Source of the DNA: Bryobacterales bacterium
GTDB lineage: Bacteria; Acidobacteriota; Terriglobia; Bryobacterales; UBA6623
DNA: 64,000 bases
NCBI GenBank assembly: GCA_022823865.1
Contig: JAJEHF010000066.1
Location: 79,811-143,810, forward strand
Direction: 5' to 3'
A program made the position numbers and the translations under genes. Of this stretch, positions 1 through 8,780 are shown in pieces. Below the pieces are notes generated by a model that was not told the DNA's origin, searched no databases, and saw only the letters and a program-made list of their open reading frames with translations. Position 1 is the first letter of the stretch. Each line of letters opens with the position of its first letter.

Positions 1-66
1 CCGGGCTCAACCGCCTGAGCTGTTCATGTGCTACGCTATCTGCCCGAACCCGCAAGGAGGGGCCAC

Positions 67-1323
67 ATGAACCGAAACCGTCTCTTCGTGGCGAGTTGCA
101 TTGCGCTCGTCACGACATCGATGTTCTTCTCGATTCGCGGAGATGCGGCCGACGCTCTCGCCAACGATTTCCAGTTGACCAAGGAGCAGCTCGGCCTGAT
201 CTTCCAGCCCGCCTTCTACGGATTCACAGTGTCGATTCTGATTGGCGGCTCTCTCGTCGATCTGTTCGGGATGCGTCGGCTGCTGACGATCTCGGGCCTG
301 TTTTACATCTTCGGGATCCTCGCGATCGTGGCCGTGCCGTTCCCCGATGGTGCGGTCGCTTCGATTTTCGGCAACCCGGTCACTGTCACGCTCTGGGTCG
401 CCATGCTCGCTCTCGGACTGGCGCAAGGCCTTGTCGAGGGAGTGATCAATCCGCTGTGCTCTACGCTCTACCCGGAGGACAAGACCCACCGCATGAACGT
501 GCTGCACGCGTGGTGGCCGGGTGGGTTGATCATAGGCGGACTGCTCGCCTACTTCATTTCGCTAGCGATGGGACTGGGAGGCTCGGTCAGCGCGGAAACG
601 GCGACGCTGGGCTGGCGACTCAAGCTGATCACGATCCCGGTCGTGGCCCTGGCCTATCTCGTCTTGATACGGGGCCAGGAATTTCCGGCGACCGAGCGTG
701 TCGCTGCGGGCATCAGCAACCGGGACATGTTTCGCGAGTTGCTGCGTCCCTCCTTCGTCTTCCTCTGGATTTGCATGTGGCTGACCTCAGCCTCTGAGCT
801 CGGACCGGACCAGTGGGTGCCGTCCCTGATCACGAACCTGACTGGCGGGATGCCCGGGATCCTGATTCTGGTGTACACAGCGGGCATCATGTTCGTGCTG
901 CGCTTCTTCGGCGGTCCGCTCGCCCACAAGTTCTCGCCGTTCGGGCTGATGACGATTGCCGCCGTTCTGACGGCGATCGGCCTCTATTCGCTGGGCTCGG
1001 TGAGCACGATGCTCGGCGCGTTCGCGGCTGCCACGATCTTCGGGGTCGGAAAGACGTACTTCTGGCCGGTGATGCTCGGCGTCACCTCCGAGCGATTCCC
1101 GAAGGGCGGTGCCTTAGCCCTCGCTGTCATGGGAGGCACGGGCGTTTTCTCGAGCGGCACGGTCGTGCCGATCATGGGCCGGCTGTACGACAGGTTCGGT
1201 CCGGCAGCAACGTTCAAGTACGTTGCTTCATTGCCAGTCGTGCTGGTGGTGCTTTTCGGGCTGTTCTTCCTCCACTTCCGGAGGCTTGGAGGCTACAAGC
1301 CCGAGCAGATCTCCGGCGAGTGA
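67..1323 (+). CDS. MFS transporter
   Basis: ORF 28..1323; likely start at 67 (MNRNRLFVAS) after AGGAGGGG-like RBS; many hydrophobic TM segments, MFS-like 'GGSLVDLFGMRRLL' motif. Confidence 0.85.
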   Translation: MNRNRLFVASCIALVTTSMFFSIRGDAADALANDFQLTKEQLGLIFQPAFYGFTVSILIGGSLVDLFGMRRLLTISGLFYIFGILAIVAVPFPDGAVASIFGNPVTVTLWVAMLALGLAQGLVEGVINPLCSTLYPEDKTHRMNVLHAWWPGGLIIGGLLAYFISLAMGLGGSVSAETATLGWRLKLITIPVVALAYLVLIRGQEFPATERVAAGISNRDMFRELLRPSFVFLWICMWLTSASELGPDQWVPSLITNLTGGMPGILILVYTAGIMFVLRFFGGPLAHKFSPFGLMTIAAVLTAIGLYSLGSVSTMLGAFAAATIFGVGKTYFWPVMLGVTSERFPKGGALALAVMGGTGVFSSGTVVPIMGRLYDRFGPAATFKYVASLPVVLVVLFGLFFLHFRRLGGYKPEQISGE

Positions 1324-1337
1324 TATAGGCTGAGCGA

Positions 1338-1826
1338 GTGAAGCGCCACCCAGCCTTGGTGCCGCTGTCCCGCCAGCACCACGACGGCCTGGCGCTGGGC
1401 GTGATGATCGAGCGGGGTCCGCGCGATGGCGCTGGCCCCGCTGGCCCTACCGAACTCGAGCGCTTGCGCGAGCAGGCGCTCGATCTGTGGCAGCTGGAGT
1501 TTCGGGGCCACTTCGAGGTTGAGGAGCAGATCGTGTTCCCAGCTGCGCGGCAGGCTGGCGAGCCCGGCTTGGTCGACACCCTGATCGCCGAGCACGAAGC
1601 AATCCGCCTGCAGTTCGAGGCCTTGGAGCGAGCCCCCGCTAGCGAGCTCGGGCCGTTGCTGGACCAGTTGCGCACGGCATTGGTGAATCACATTCGAACC
1701 GAGGAGCGAGTGCTGTTCCAAGCCATGCAAGCGGCCATGGACCAGCCGCAGCTTGAGGCTCTGGGACGGGCCCTCTCTGACGCCCTGCCCGCCCTTTGTC
1801 TATCGCTTGGCAGCGCTAGGGGTTGA
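1338..1826 (+). CDS. Hemerythrin HHE domain-containing protein
   Basis: HPALVPLSRQHHDGL...GHFEVEEQIVFPAA...EHEAIR...HIRTEERVLF pattern of HHE hemerythrin-like proteins. Confidence 0.8.
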   Translation: MKRHPALVPLSRQHHDGLALGVMIERGPRDGAGPAGPTELERLREQALDLWQLEFRGHFEVEEQIVFPAARQAGEPGLVDTLIAEHEAIRLQFEALERAPASELGPLLDQLRTALVNHIRTEERVLFQAMQAAMDQPQLEALGRALSDALPALCLSLGSARG

Positions 1827-2855
1827 GCCACTGCGGCCCCCGATACTCTCGAGGCCGTCTACTAGGTTCTCTTGGATCTTGCGCGTGATCCCGCCAGTCT
1901 CGAAGTCGATCGCCACGCGGACGGCGTTCTTGATCGCCTGGCGCGTGGAACGGCCGTGGCAGATGATCACGCCGCCCTTCACTCCGAGTAGCGGCGCGCC
2001 GCCGTACTCTTCGTAGTCGACGCGCTTCTTGAACTCGTCAAACGCGCCCTTCGCCAGGCCGTAGCCGATCTGGCGCATGACGGTCGCCTCGAGCGACTGG
2101 ATCAGCATGGTCTTGATCGTTGACACCAAGCCCTCGCTGACCTTCAGGGCCACGTTGCCGACAAAGCCATCGCAGACGATCACGTCGACGTTGCCCGTGA
2201 ATAGGTCCCGCCCTTCGACGTTACCGACGAAGTTGAACGGCTTCTGCTTGAACAGGTTGCTCGCCTTGCTAGTCAGGTCGTTGCCCTTGTGCTCTTCCTC
2301 GCCGATGGATAGCAGCCCGATCCGCGGCTCCTTGCACCCGAACAGTACCCGTGTGTAGACTTCGCCCATCGCCGCGAACTGCACCAGCATCGTCGGCGTG
2401 CAGTCCACGTTCGCGCCGACGTCGAGCAGCAGCGTGCGCCCGCCGCGGTCGGTCGGGAAGATCTGTGCCACGGCCGGGCGCTTGGCTCCGGGGATGCGGC
2501 CCATGACCTTCACGGCCGTGGCCATCACGGCGCCGGTGTTGCCGGCCGAAACCATGCCGCCGGCCCGGCCCGAAAGCACCTGCTCGGCAGCGACGCGGAT
2601 CGACGTGTCCTTCTTGGTGCGTATCGCGGCCGAGGTGTTGTCGTGCATCGTCACCACGTCTTCGGCGTGGACGATCTCGATCTGGCCGGTAGCCGGGAAG
2701 TGCCGGGAAAGTTCGCGGCGCAGGATCTCCTCCCGGCCAACCAGCAGGATCTTGGCCCCGAACTCTTCCGCTGCCAGCAGCGAGCCTTCGACCTCCGCAA
2801 TGGGAGCGTCGTCGCTGCCCATCGCGTCTACTGCAACGGTGACTGAACTTGCCAC
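1800..2855 (-). CDS. plsX: Phosphate acyltransferase PlsX
   Basis: VAVDAMGSDDAP start, ASKDTSIRVA, MSAGNTGA, GFVGNVALK motifs; adjacent to rpmF. Confidence 0.95.
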   Translation of the reverse strand: MASSVTVAVDAMGSDDAPIAEVEGSLLAAEEFGAKILLVGREEILRRELSRHFPATGQIEIVHAEDVVTMHDNTSAAIRTKKDTSIRVAAEQVLSGRAGGMVSAGNTGAVMATAVKVMGRIPGAKRPAVAQIFPTDRGGRTLLLDVGANVDCTPTMLVQFAAMGEVYTRVLFGCKEPRIGLLSIGEEEHKGNDLTSKASNLFKQKPFNFVGNVEGRDLFTGNVDVIVCDGFVGNVALKVSEGLVSTIKTMLIQSLEATVMRQIGYGLAKGAFDEFKKRVDYEEYGGAPLLGVKGGVIICHGRSTRQAIKNAVRVAIDFETGGITRKIQENLVDGLESIGGRSGSTPSAAKR

Positions 2856-2883
2856 GCGGGTTCGGACTCCTTAGGCGTCGGCG

Positions 2884-3066
2884 CTACTCTTCGTCGACTT
2901 CGATCACTTCGCGGCCCTTGTAGTGGCCGCATTCCTTGCACACACGGTGGGGCAGCACGCTCACCCCGCAGTTCGGGCAGACCGACGCCGACCGGACAGC
3001 GAGGCTGTCGTGCGTGCGGCGCTTGTCCCGGCGGGACCTGGAATGCCTGCGCTTCGGATTTGGCAT
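2884..3066 (-). CDS. rpmF: 50S ribosomal protein L32
   Basis: MPNPKRRHSRSRRDKRRTHD ... CPNCG ... CKECGHYKGREV. Confidence 0.96.
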   Translation of the reverse strand: MPNPKRRHSRSRRDKRRTHDSLAVRSASVCPNCGVSVLPHRVCKECGHYKGREVIEVDEE

Positions 3067-3094
3067 GATTGTATTCTCCCAGTTGATTCGCGCG

Positions 3095-3637
3095 TCAATG
3101 CTTGAGCGAGATTTGACGCAAGCCGTCCCAGCGCGGATCTTCGAATTCCTGCCGGCAGTCGCACCGTCCCGAGTTGCGGTCGATCCCGCAGATCGGGCAG
3201 AGGCCCTTGCAGTCCGGGCTGCACAGGCTGCGAACCGGCAGCCACAGCAGCAACTGCTCGCGGATCACATCAGCCAGGCCGATCCCGTCGCCGTCGTAAA
3301 AGCCGACTTCGGTCTCGTCGCGGCTGATGGCCGCTTCACCGCCATCTTCTAGCATCTCCATTGGATAGAAAAACAGGTCGAACTTGGAGTCGAAGTCCAG
3401 CTGCAGATCCTTCAGGCACAGGTCGCAAGCGTACTCGATCGAAGCCTTGATCTGGCCTCGGACCCGGATGGATCGCACACCTTCCCTGTCGAGTAGTTCC
3501 GCAGACCCCGATGTTTCCACTTCCTTGTCGACCGACCAGCGTTCGGACAGATCCAGCAGTCCGGGCCTGATCAGGGTCTCGAAGTGAAACGGCTTTTGCT
3601 CCAAGCTAGCCGTGTCGATGAAGAGAGTTCGTTCCAC
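3095..3637 (-). CDS. DUF177 (YceD-like) domain protein
   Basis: CDLCLKDL and C-terminal CSPDCKGLCPICG; located directly upstream of rpmF as typical. Confidence 0.85.
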   Translation of the reverse strand: MERTLFIDTASLEQKPFHFETLIRPGLLDLSERWSVDKEVETSGSAELLDREGVRSIRVRGQIKASIEYACDLCLKDLQLDFDSKFDLFFYPMEMLEDGGEAAISRDETEVGFYDGDGIGLADVIREQLLLWLPVRSLCSPDCKGLCPICGIDRNSGRCDCRQEFEDPRWDGLRQISLKH

Positions 3638-3730
3638 ACGGCGACATTCTTAGTCTAGCCAGCTTGCGCAGCGGGGCGCAATCCCCGGCGAGCGGGTCGC
3701 CGGTGCGCTTCCTACAATGGGCTTGGTCCT

Positions 3731-5032
3731 ATGAGAATCAAAGACTTGCGGGTGCATTCGATCGCGATCGCCGACCCGCCCCTGCGCAGCTCCTACGGGC
3801 TGCATGCGCCGTATGCGCTCCGCAACATCGTGGAATTGGAGAGCGAGGACGGCATTGTCGGCATCGCCGAGACCTATGGCGGGGAGGGCCCGGCAGACGC
3901 TTTGCGCAAGATCGCGCCGGATGTTGTCGGCAAGGATGCCTATCGGCTTACCGGCGACCTGCTTGACGCCGCCGAGGGAGAGGGCGCAGGAAGCGAGCGC
4001 TCCCATGTGATGAGCACTCCCGGCGAGAACCCCCTCGATGCCGGACCGCGGACCTATTCGGCCATCGAGACGGCCAGCTTGGACCTGATCGGGCGCAGCG
4101 TCGGCGTGCCGGTCTGCGACTTGTTGGGCGGGCGCGTTCGGGACGAAGTGCCGTTTTCCGCGTATGCCTTCTACAAGCACGGCGGAGGTGGCGGCGAGGG
4201 CTCGGACGCGCGCGAGGACAAGTACGGGGAATGCCTGACTCCCGCGTCGATCGTGCGGCAGGTGCGCTCGATGGTTGACGAATACGGATTCAAGGACGTC
4301 AAGCTCAAAGGCGGCGTGCTGGATCCCGAGCAGGAGATCGAAACCATTCGGCAATTGCGGCAGGAGTTCGGCCCCGCCGTGCCGGAGCGCATCGATCCCA
4401 ATTCAGCGTGGACTGTGCAGACCTCCGTGAGGGTTGGGGAAGCCTTGCGCGGAGAATTGACCGGCGGCGGCTACCTCGAAGATCCCACCGCAGGAATCGA
4501 TGGCATGGCACAGGTCCGCGCGGCTCTCCTTGGCAAGGGCATCGACACGCCACTGGCCAGCAATGTCGCGGTGACTTCGTTTGCCCACCTGCCAGAGACC
4601 ATCCGGCGCGATGCCGTCCAAGTCGTGCTTTGCGATCACCACTTCTGGGGAGGGATGCGCCAGGTGCAGCACCTCGGAAAGCTCTGCCAGACCTTCGGCC
4701 TGGAGCTGTCGATGCATTCGAACTCGCATCTTGGGATCTCTCTGATGGCGATGACCCATGTCGCCGCGGCGACCAAGAACCTCACCTATGCCTGCGACAC
4801 GCACTATCCGTGGCAGACATCCGATGAGGTGATCGTCGGCGGCCGGCTCAAGTTTGTCGGCGGTAGCCTGCGCGTGCCCGAGCGCGGCGGATTGGGCGTG
4901 GACATCGACCGAGACCAGCTCGCCCGGCTCAAGGAGCGCTATGACAAGATCCCGTATCGCCGTCGCGACGATGCGGCCGAGATGCGCAAGCACGTCGACC
5001 CAGGCTGGCAGCGCGTCTTGCCGCGTTGGTAG
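3731..5032 (+). CDS. Enolase-superfamily (mandelate racemase/glucarate dehydratase-like) protein
   Basis: MRIKDLRVHSIAIADPPL..., DVKLKGGV, RIDPNSAW, YLEDPTAGIDGMA, SNVAVTSF, SMHSNSHLGISL resemble glucarate dehydratase. Confidence 0.82.
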   Translation: MRIKDLRVHSIAIADPPLRSSYGLHAPYALRNIVELESEDGIVGIAETYGGEGPADALRKIAPDVVGKDAYRLTGDLLDAAEGEGAGSERSHVMSTPGENPLDAGPRTYSAIETASLDLIGRSVGVPVCDLLGGRVRDEVPFSAYAFYKHGGGGGEGSDAREDKYGECLTPASIVRQVRSMVDEYGFKDVKLKGGVLDPEQEIETIRQLRQEFGPAVPERIDPNSAWTVQTSVRVGEALRGELTGGGYLEDPTAGIDGMAQVRAALLGKGIDTPLASNVAVTSFAHLPETIRRDAVQVVLCDHHFWGGMRQVQHLGKLCQTFGLELSMHSNSHLGISLMAMTHVAAATKNLTYACDTHYPWQTSDEVIVGGRLKFVGGSLRVPERGGLGVDIDRDQLARLKERYDKIPYRRRDDAAEMRKHVDPGWQRVLPRW

Positions 5033-5207
5033 GGGCGGCCAGCCCGAGCGTGTCGACGAAGTGTCAGCCCCCGCGCCAAGCTTCCACCAGGCAAGCGCGA
5101 TTTCGAAAGGTCTGCGGCGGTGCCAGATGGCCGGGTTCTCGGCCTGACAATTGGCATAATCAGGCCATGCTCACTGGTGACCCGCGATTCGTAGCCGGCA
5201 AGGCGGA

Positions 5208-7163
5208 GTGCAGATCATGACCAAGCTTCCCCTGTGCACTGTCGCCTTGGCGGCCGTCCTGGCCTCTGCGGGGGCGCACGCGGCCGACCACCCTCTCGAT
5301 CCGCTCAGCTACCAAGAAATCTGGAGAGTGCTCGAGCTCATCCGCGATGCAGGGCACATGGACCGAGAGACTCGCTTCGCCCAGTTGACGCTGCACGAGC
5401 CTCCGAAACGCGACGTGCAGGCTTGGCGTCCCGGGGATGCAATGCCCCGCATGGCCTACGCCGTGGTGCGCCAGGGCAAGGATGCGTTCGAAGCGATTGT
5501 CGATCTCGCCGGAAACCGAGTCGCAGCATGGTCGCCGCTCTCCGGAGTCCAGCCGAACTGGTCAGGCGACGACTTCGAGGCTGTCGTCGACAAGGTGCTG
5601 GAGCATCCAGATTTCCTTGACGGGCTCAAGGCTCGGGGAATCACCGACACGACCTTTCTTGATTGCAGCACGGGGCCGCCAGGCTACTTCGGAACCGAGG
5701 AAGAGCGCGGGCGCCGCATCGGCAATGTCCGGTGCGCTGAGCCCCGCGGAGTCCGGAACGCCTGGACCCGGCAAGTCGAGGGTCTGTCGGCGGTAGTCGA
5801 TCTCGAATCCGAGGAGGTCTTGCGGGTCGTGGACGATGGCCCCGTGCCGCTCAGCGCAACCGATGGAGACTTCGACCGCACCACCCTCAAACGCCCGCGG
5901 GAGATTCCGGGCCCGATTGAAACACGCCAGCCACTTGGCCCCGGATTCGAATTCGACGGGCATCTGGTGAGTTGGCAGAACTGGCGTTTCCACCTGCGGC
6001 CCGACCAGCGGCTCGGGGCAGTCCTTTCCTTGGTGAGCTACCAGGAGCAGTCCGGCGGTCCGACTCGATCCGTGATGTACCAAGGGCATTTGTCCGAAAT
6101 CTTCGTTCCCTACATGGACCCTTCGTTCGGTTGGTACCGGCGGAATTTCATCGATGCCGGCGAATTCGTGTCCGGTGGGCTGGCGAAGGCACTGCTGCGC
6201 GGCCGCGACTGTCCTGATTACGCCACCTATGTCGACACCGTGATGAGCAACGACAAGGGCCGCCCGCGCACTTTGCCGGACACGATCTGTGTCTTTGAGA
6301 GGGAGACCGGTGATCCGGCTTGGCGCCACTGGTCTTCCGAGATGCCGGACAGCCGCAAGAGCCGCGACCTCGTCGTGCGCGTGGGTGCGGTGGTTGGAAA
6401 CTACGACTACCTGCTCGACTGGATCTTTCGTCAGGACGGGTCGATCGAGGTCCGCGTGGGTGCTACCGGCATCCTAGAAGTGAAGGCAACCAAGGACAAG
6501 GACGCATCGCAGGCGGGACCTGGGGCAGACGCCTATGGCCGATTCGTGGATCGCAACATCGTTGCGGTAAACCATGACCACTATTTCAGCTACAGGCTCG
6601 ATCTGGACATCGATGGAATGGCCAACCGCTTCGTCGCGGACCGCTTGGTGACCCAGCGGCTACCCGCCGACCACCCCCGGCGCAGCCTGTGGGTCCGGCA
6701 GGAGCACGTCCCGGCCAGCGAACATGAAGCGCGACTCGATATCAACCTCGAGCGTCCCGCCCTGTGGCGGGTCCTTAGCAACGACAGGCGCAACTCCTCC
6801 GGCTATCCCACGAGCTTTCAGATATTGCCCGGCAGGAATGCGAACACGCTCCTATCGGAAGATGACTACCCTCGGCGGCGAGCTGGGTTCATCGATCACC
6901 ACCTCTGGGTGACCCCGCAACGAGATGCGGAACGCCATGCCGCCGGTGATCACCCGACCTTGAGCGAGCCGGGAATGGGCCTGCCCGAGTGGACTGCGGC
7001 CAACCGGCCGATCCGAGACAGAGACATTGTCGTGTGGCACACGATCGGCATGCATCACCTGCCCCGCGCAGAGGACTGGCCGGTCATGCCGACGATGTGG
7101 TACGGCTTCGAGCTTCGCCCATTCGACTTCTTTGACCGCAACCCCGCGCTGGACCTGCCCTGA
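5208..7163 (+). CDS. Copper-containing primary amine oxidase, putatively secreted
   Basis: Signal peptide-like N-terminus; VGNYDY topaquinone motif; IVAVNHDHYFSYRLDLDIDG, VVWHTIGMHHLPRAEDWPVMPT typical of copper amine oxidases; alternative start at 5217. Confidence 0.92.
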   Translation: MQIMTKLPLCTVALAAVLASAGAHAADHPLDPLSYQEIWRVLELIRDAGHMDRETRFAQLTLHEPPKRDVQAWRPGDAMPRMAYAVVRQGKDAFEAIVDLAGNRVAAWSPLSGVQPNWSGDDFEAVVDKVLEHPDFLDGLKARGITDTTFLDCSTGPPGYFGTEEERGRRIGNVRCAEPRGVRNAWTRQVEGLSAVVDLESEEVLRVVDDGPVPLSATDGDFDRTTLKRPREIPGPIETRQPLGPGFEFDGHLVSWQNWRFHLRPDQRLGAVLSLVSYQEQSGGPTRSVMYQGHLSEIFVPYMDPSFGWYRRNFIDAGEFVSGGLAKALLRGRDCPDYATYVDTVMSNDKGRPRTLPDTICVFERETGDPAWRHWSSEMPDSRKSRDLVVRVGAVVGNYDYLLDWIFRQDGSIEVRVGATGILEVKATKDKDASQAGPGADAYGRFVDRNIVAVNHDHYFSYRLDLDIDGMANRFVADRLVTQRLPADHPRRSLWVRQEHVPASEHEARLDINLERPALWRVLSNDRRNSSGYPTSFQILPGRNANTLLSEDDYPRRRAGFIDHHLWVTPQRDAERHAAGDHPTLSEPGMGLPEWTAANRPIRDRDIVVWHTIGMHHLPRAEDWPVMPTMWYGFELRPFDFFDRNPALDLP

Positions 7164-7186
7164 ACGCTTGAGGCATCCAACCGCTC

Positions 7187-7252
7187 GCGAGACTATTCCA
7201 GTCGATCGACGGTCACGAAGTACGCACCATGGGCCCGTCCGCCAGGCTCACG
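7187..7252 (-). pseudogene. Detached C-terminal remnant of a sulfatase-like gene
   Basis: Minus strand encodes EPGGRAHGAYFVTVDRLE-stop, matching the C-terminus EPGGQTHGAYFVSVERLE-stop of the sulfatase at 8781; nucleotide match 'gagactattc.agtcg.tcgac.gtcacgaagtacgc.cc.tggg'. Confidence 0.7.
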
Positions 7253-7377
7253 GGCTACTGGTCGCCAGGGTCCAGACCGGCAGGCTTGTTGGCCTGTGAG
7301 ACACGCAGCCCTGCGGGATCGCGGCGTCGCCACATGGCGTCAGCTGCGTGATCTCGGCCGACGTGTTCCGCCCGGCT

Positions 7378-8535
7378 CTACAGAATGTCCCCCTGCCAGA
7401 GGCGGTGCGCGAACGCCGATGCAGGAAGAACGCTGATGCCATCCTTGGTCCGCCAAGCCTGTGGCTCCAAGCAAACGACAATGCGTCTCTCGAGCCTGGG
7501 ATGTTCCGTCTTCAGAGCGCGAAGGCCCTTGAGGTGATGCGCGTTGATCCTCTTCGCTGCCTTGGCCTCAAGCGCAACCTGCATATCCCCGGCCACAAAA
7601 TCGACTTCGATGCCGCTGGGCAGCCGCCAATACGCCAGATTCAGCTCCACCCCGCGGTAGCTGATGTAACTTGCGAGCTCGTGGAAGACCCAGTTCTCGA
7701 ACGCCTGTCCGTACAGTGCAGATCCAGGTTCGAGGACGCCGCGCTTGGCCAGCAAGTTCACGACGCCAACGTCCGCGAAATAGAACTTCGGTGCGCCGAT
7801 CACCCTTCGCTTTAGGCGCTTCCGATAGGCGGGAAGCCACCGTCCGATCAACGTGTCTTCCAAGATTCCGAAGTAGCTCTTCGCCGTGGGAGTCGACACG
7901 CCGCATTCTCGGGCAATGTTCGAGAAGTTGACGAACGACCCTTCGCTGAGCGAGGCAGCCTCTAGGAATCCTGAGAACACGGGAAGGCTCCGGACAAGCC
8001 CCTCGGCCAGGATTTCCTGCTGGAGATAGTCACTTACGTACGCGTCGAGCAGTTTCCTGTGCCGGTTTGACTCGTAGATTCGGGGCAGGTAGCCCCGGTT
8101 GAGAATTCGGTCGAGGTCGAAATCGTTTCCAAGCTCACCTGCTGTCAGGCCCCGCAGTTCGTACCGCAGGGCGCGCCCTCCGAGCAAATTGGATGCACCG
8201 CGACGGACACTCCGAGCGCTGGAGCCGCATAGGGCGAAGTGGACCCCCCGATTCTCGATCAGCCAGTGGACCTCGTCGAGCAGGGCTGGAACTTTCTGGA
8301 TCTCGTCGATGACGACCTGCTGGCCTGGGAGCGGCGGCTCCTCTTCGATCTCAAGCCGCAACAGTTCGGGGCGAGTCGCGTACCGTACAAAGACATCGCT
8401 CTTCAACAAGTCGATCCAGCGGCTGTCCGGATAGCCTTGCCGAAGCAGGGTGCTCTTGCCTGTTTGGCGAGGGCCCCAGAGAAAGAACGTCTCCGTTCCG
8501 GGTTGCGGCAATGAGAGCAACCGTTTAAACATCAA
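7378..8535 (-). CDS. ATP-binding protein, AAA/DUF4143 family
   Basis: FLWGPRQTGKSTLL Walker A, VVIDEIQKVP Walker B, LCGSSARSVRR, C-terminal GIEVDFVAGDMQVALEAKA; alternative start at 8532. Confidence 0.88.
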   Translation of the reverse strand: MMFKRLLSLPQPGTETFFLWGPRQTGKSTLLRQGYPDSRWIDLLKSDVFVRYATRPELLRLEIEEEPPLPGQQVVIDEIQKVPALLDEVHWLIENRGVHFALCGSSARSVRRGASNLLGGRALRYELRGLTAGELGNDFDLDRILNRGYLPRIYESNRHRKLLDAYVSDYLQQEILAEGLVRSLPVFSGFLEAASLSEGSFVNFSNIARECGVSTPTAKSYFGILEDTLIGRWLPAYRKRLKRRVIGAPKFYFADVGVVNLLAKRGVLEPGSALYGQAFENWVFHELASYISYRGVELNLAYWRLPSGIEVDFVAGDMQVALEAKAAKRINAHHLKGLRALKTEHPRLERRIVVCLEPQAWRTKDGISVLPASAFAHRLWQGDIL

Positions 8536-8540
8536 CTTTA

Positions 8541-8556
8541 AATTATCATGATAATT
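8541..8556. promoter_or_regulatory. Perfect 16-bp palindrome AATTATCATGATAATT immediately upstream of DUF4143 ATPase start; possible operator
   Basis: Direct reading; AT-rich island in a high-GC window. Confidence 0.4.
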
Positions 8557-8780
8557 GAAAATTGCACTTGCGATTCAACGCAACCTTGGCAGTGCCTTGG
8601 GTCGTGAGGCCCGAGTGGCCGATGAACGGTTCAGATTCGTCCGCCTACAGCGACGGCACCTCGAACAAGATTCCGTCGAACAGCGGCCGGGCTGTGACAA
8701 GCGCCTGGGCAAGTTACTCCACTGCGCTGCACGGGCAATGCTGAGCACTTGCACCCGCTAGAGTCCAACGGGTCTCGAGA

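Noticed and set aside
7348-7815. 155-aa plus-strand ORF overlapping the DUF4143 ATPase 3' end
   Set aside because: Antisense to the ATPase DUF4143 C-terminal domain; no independent support.
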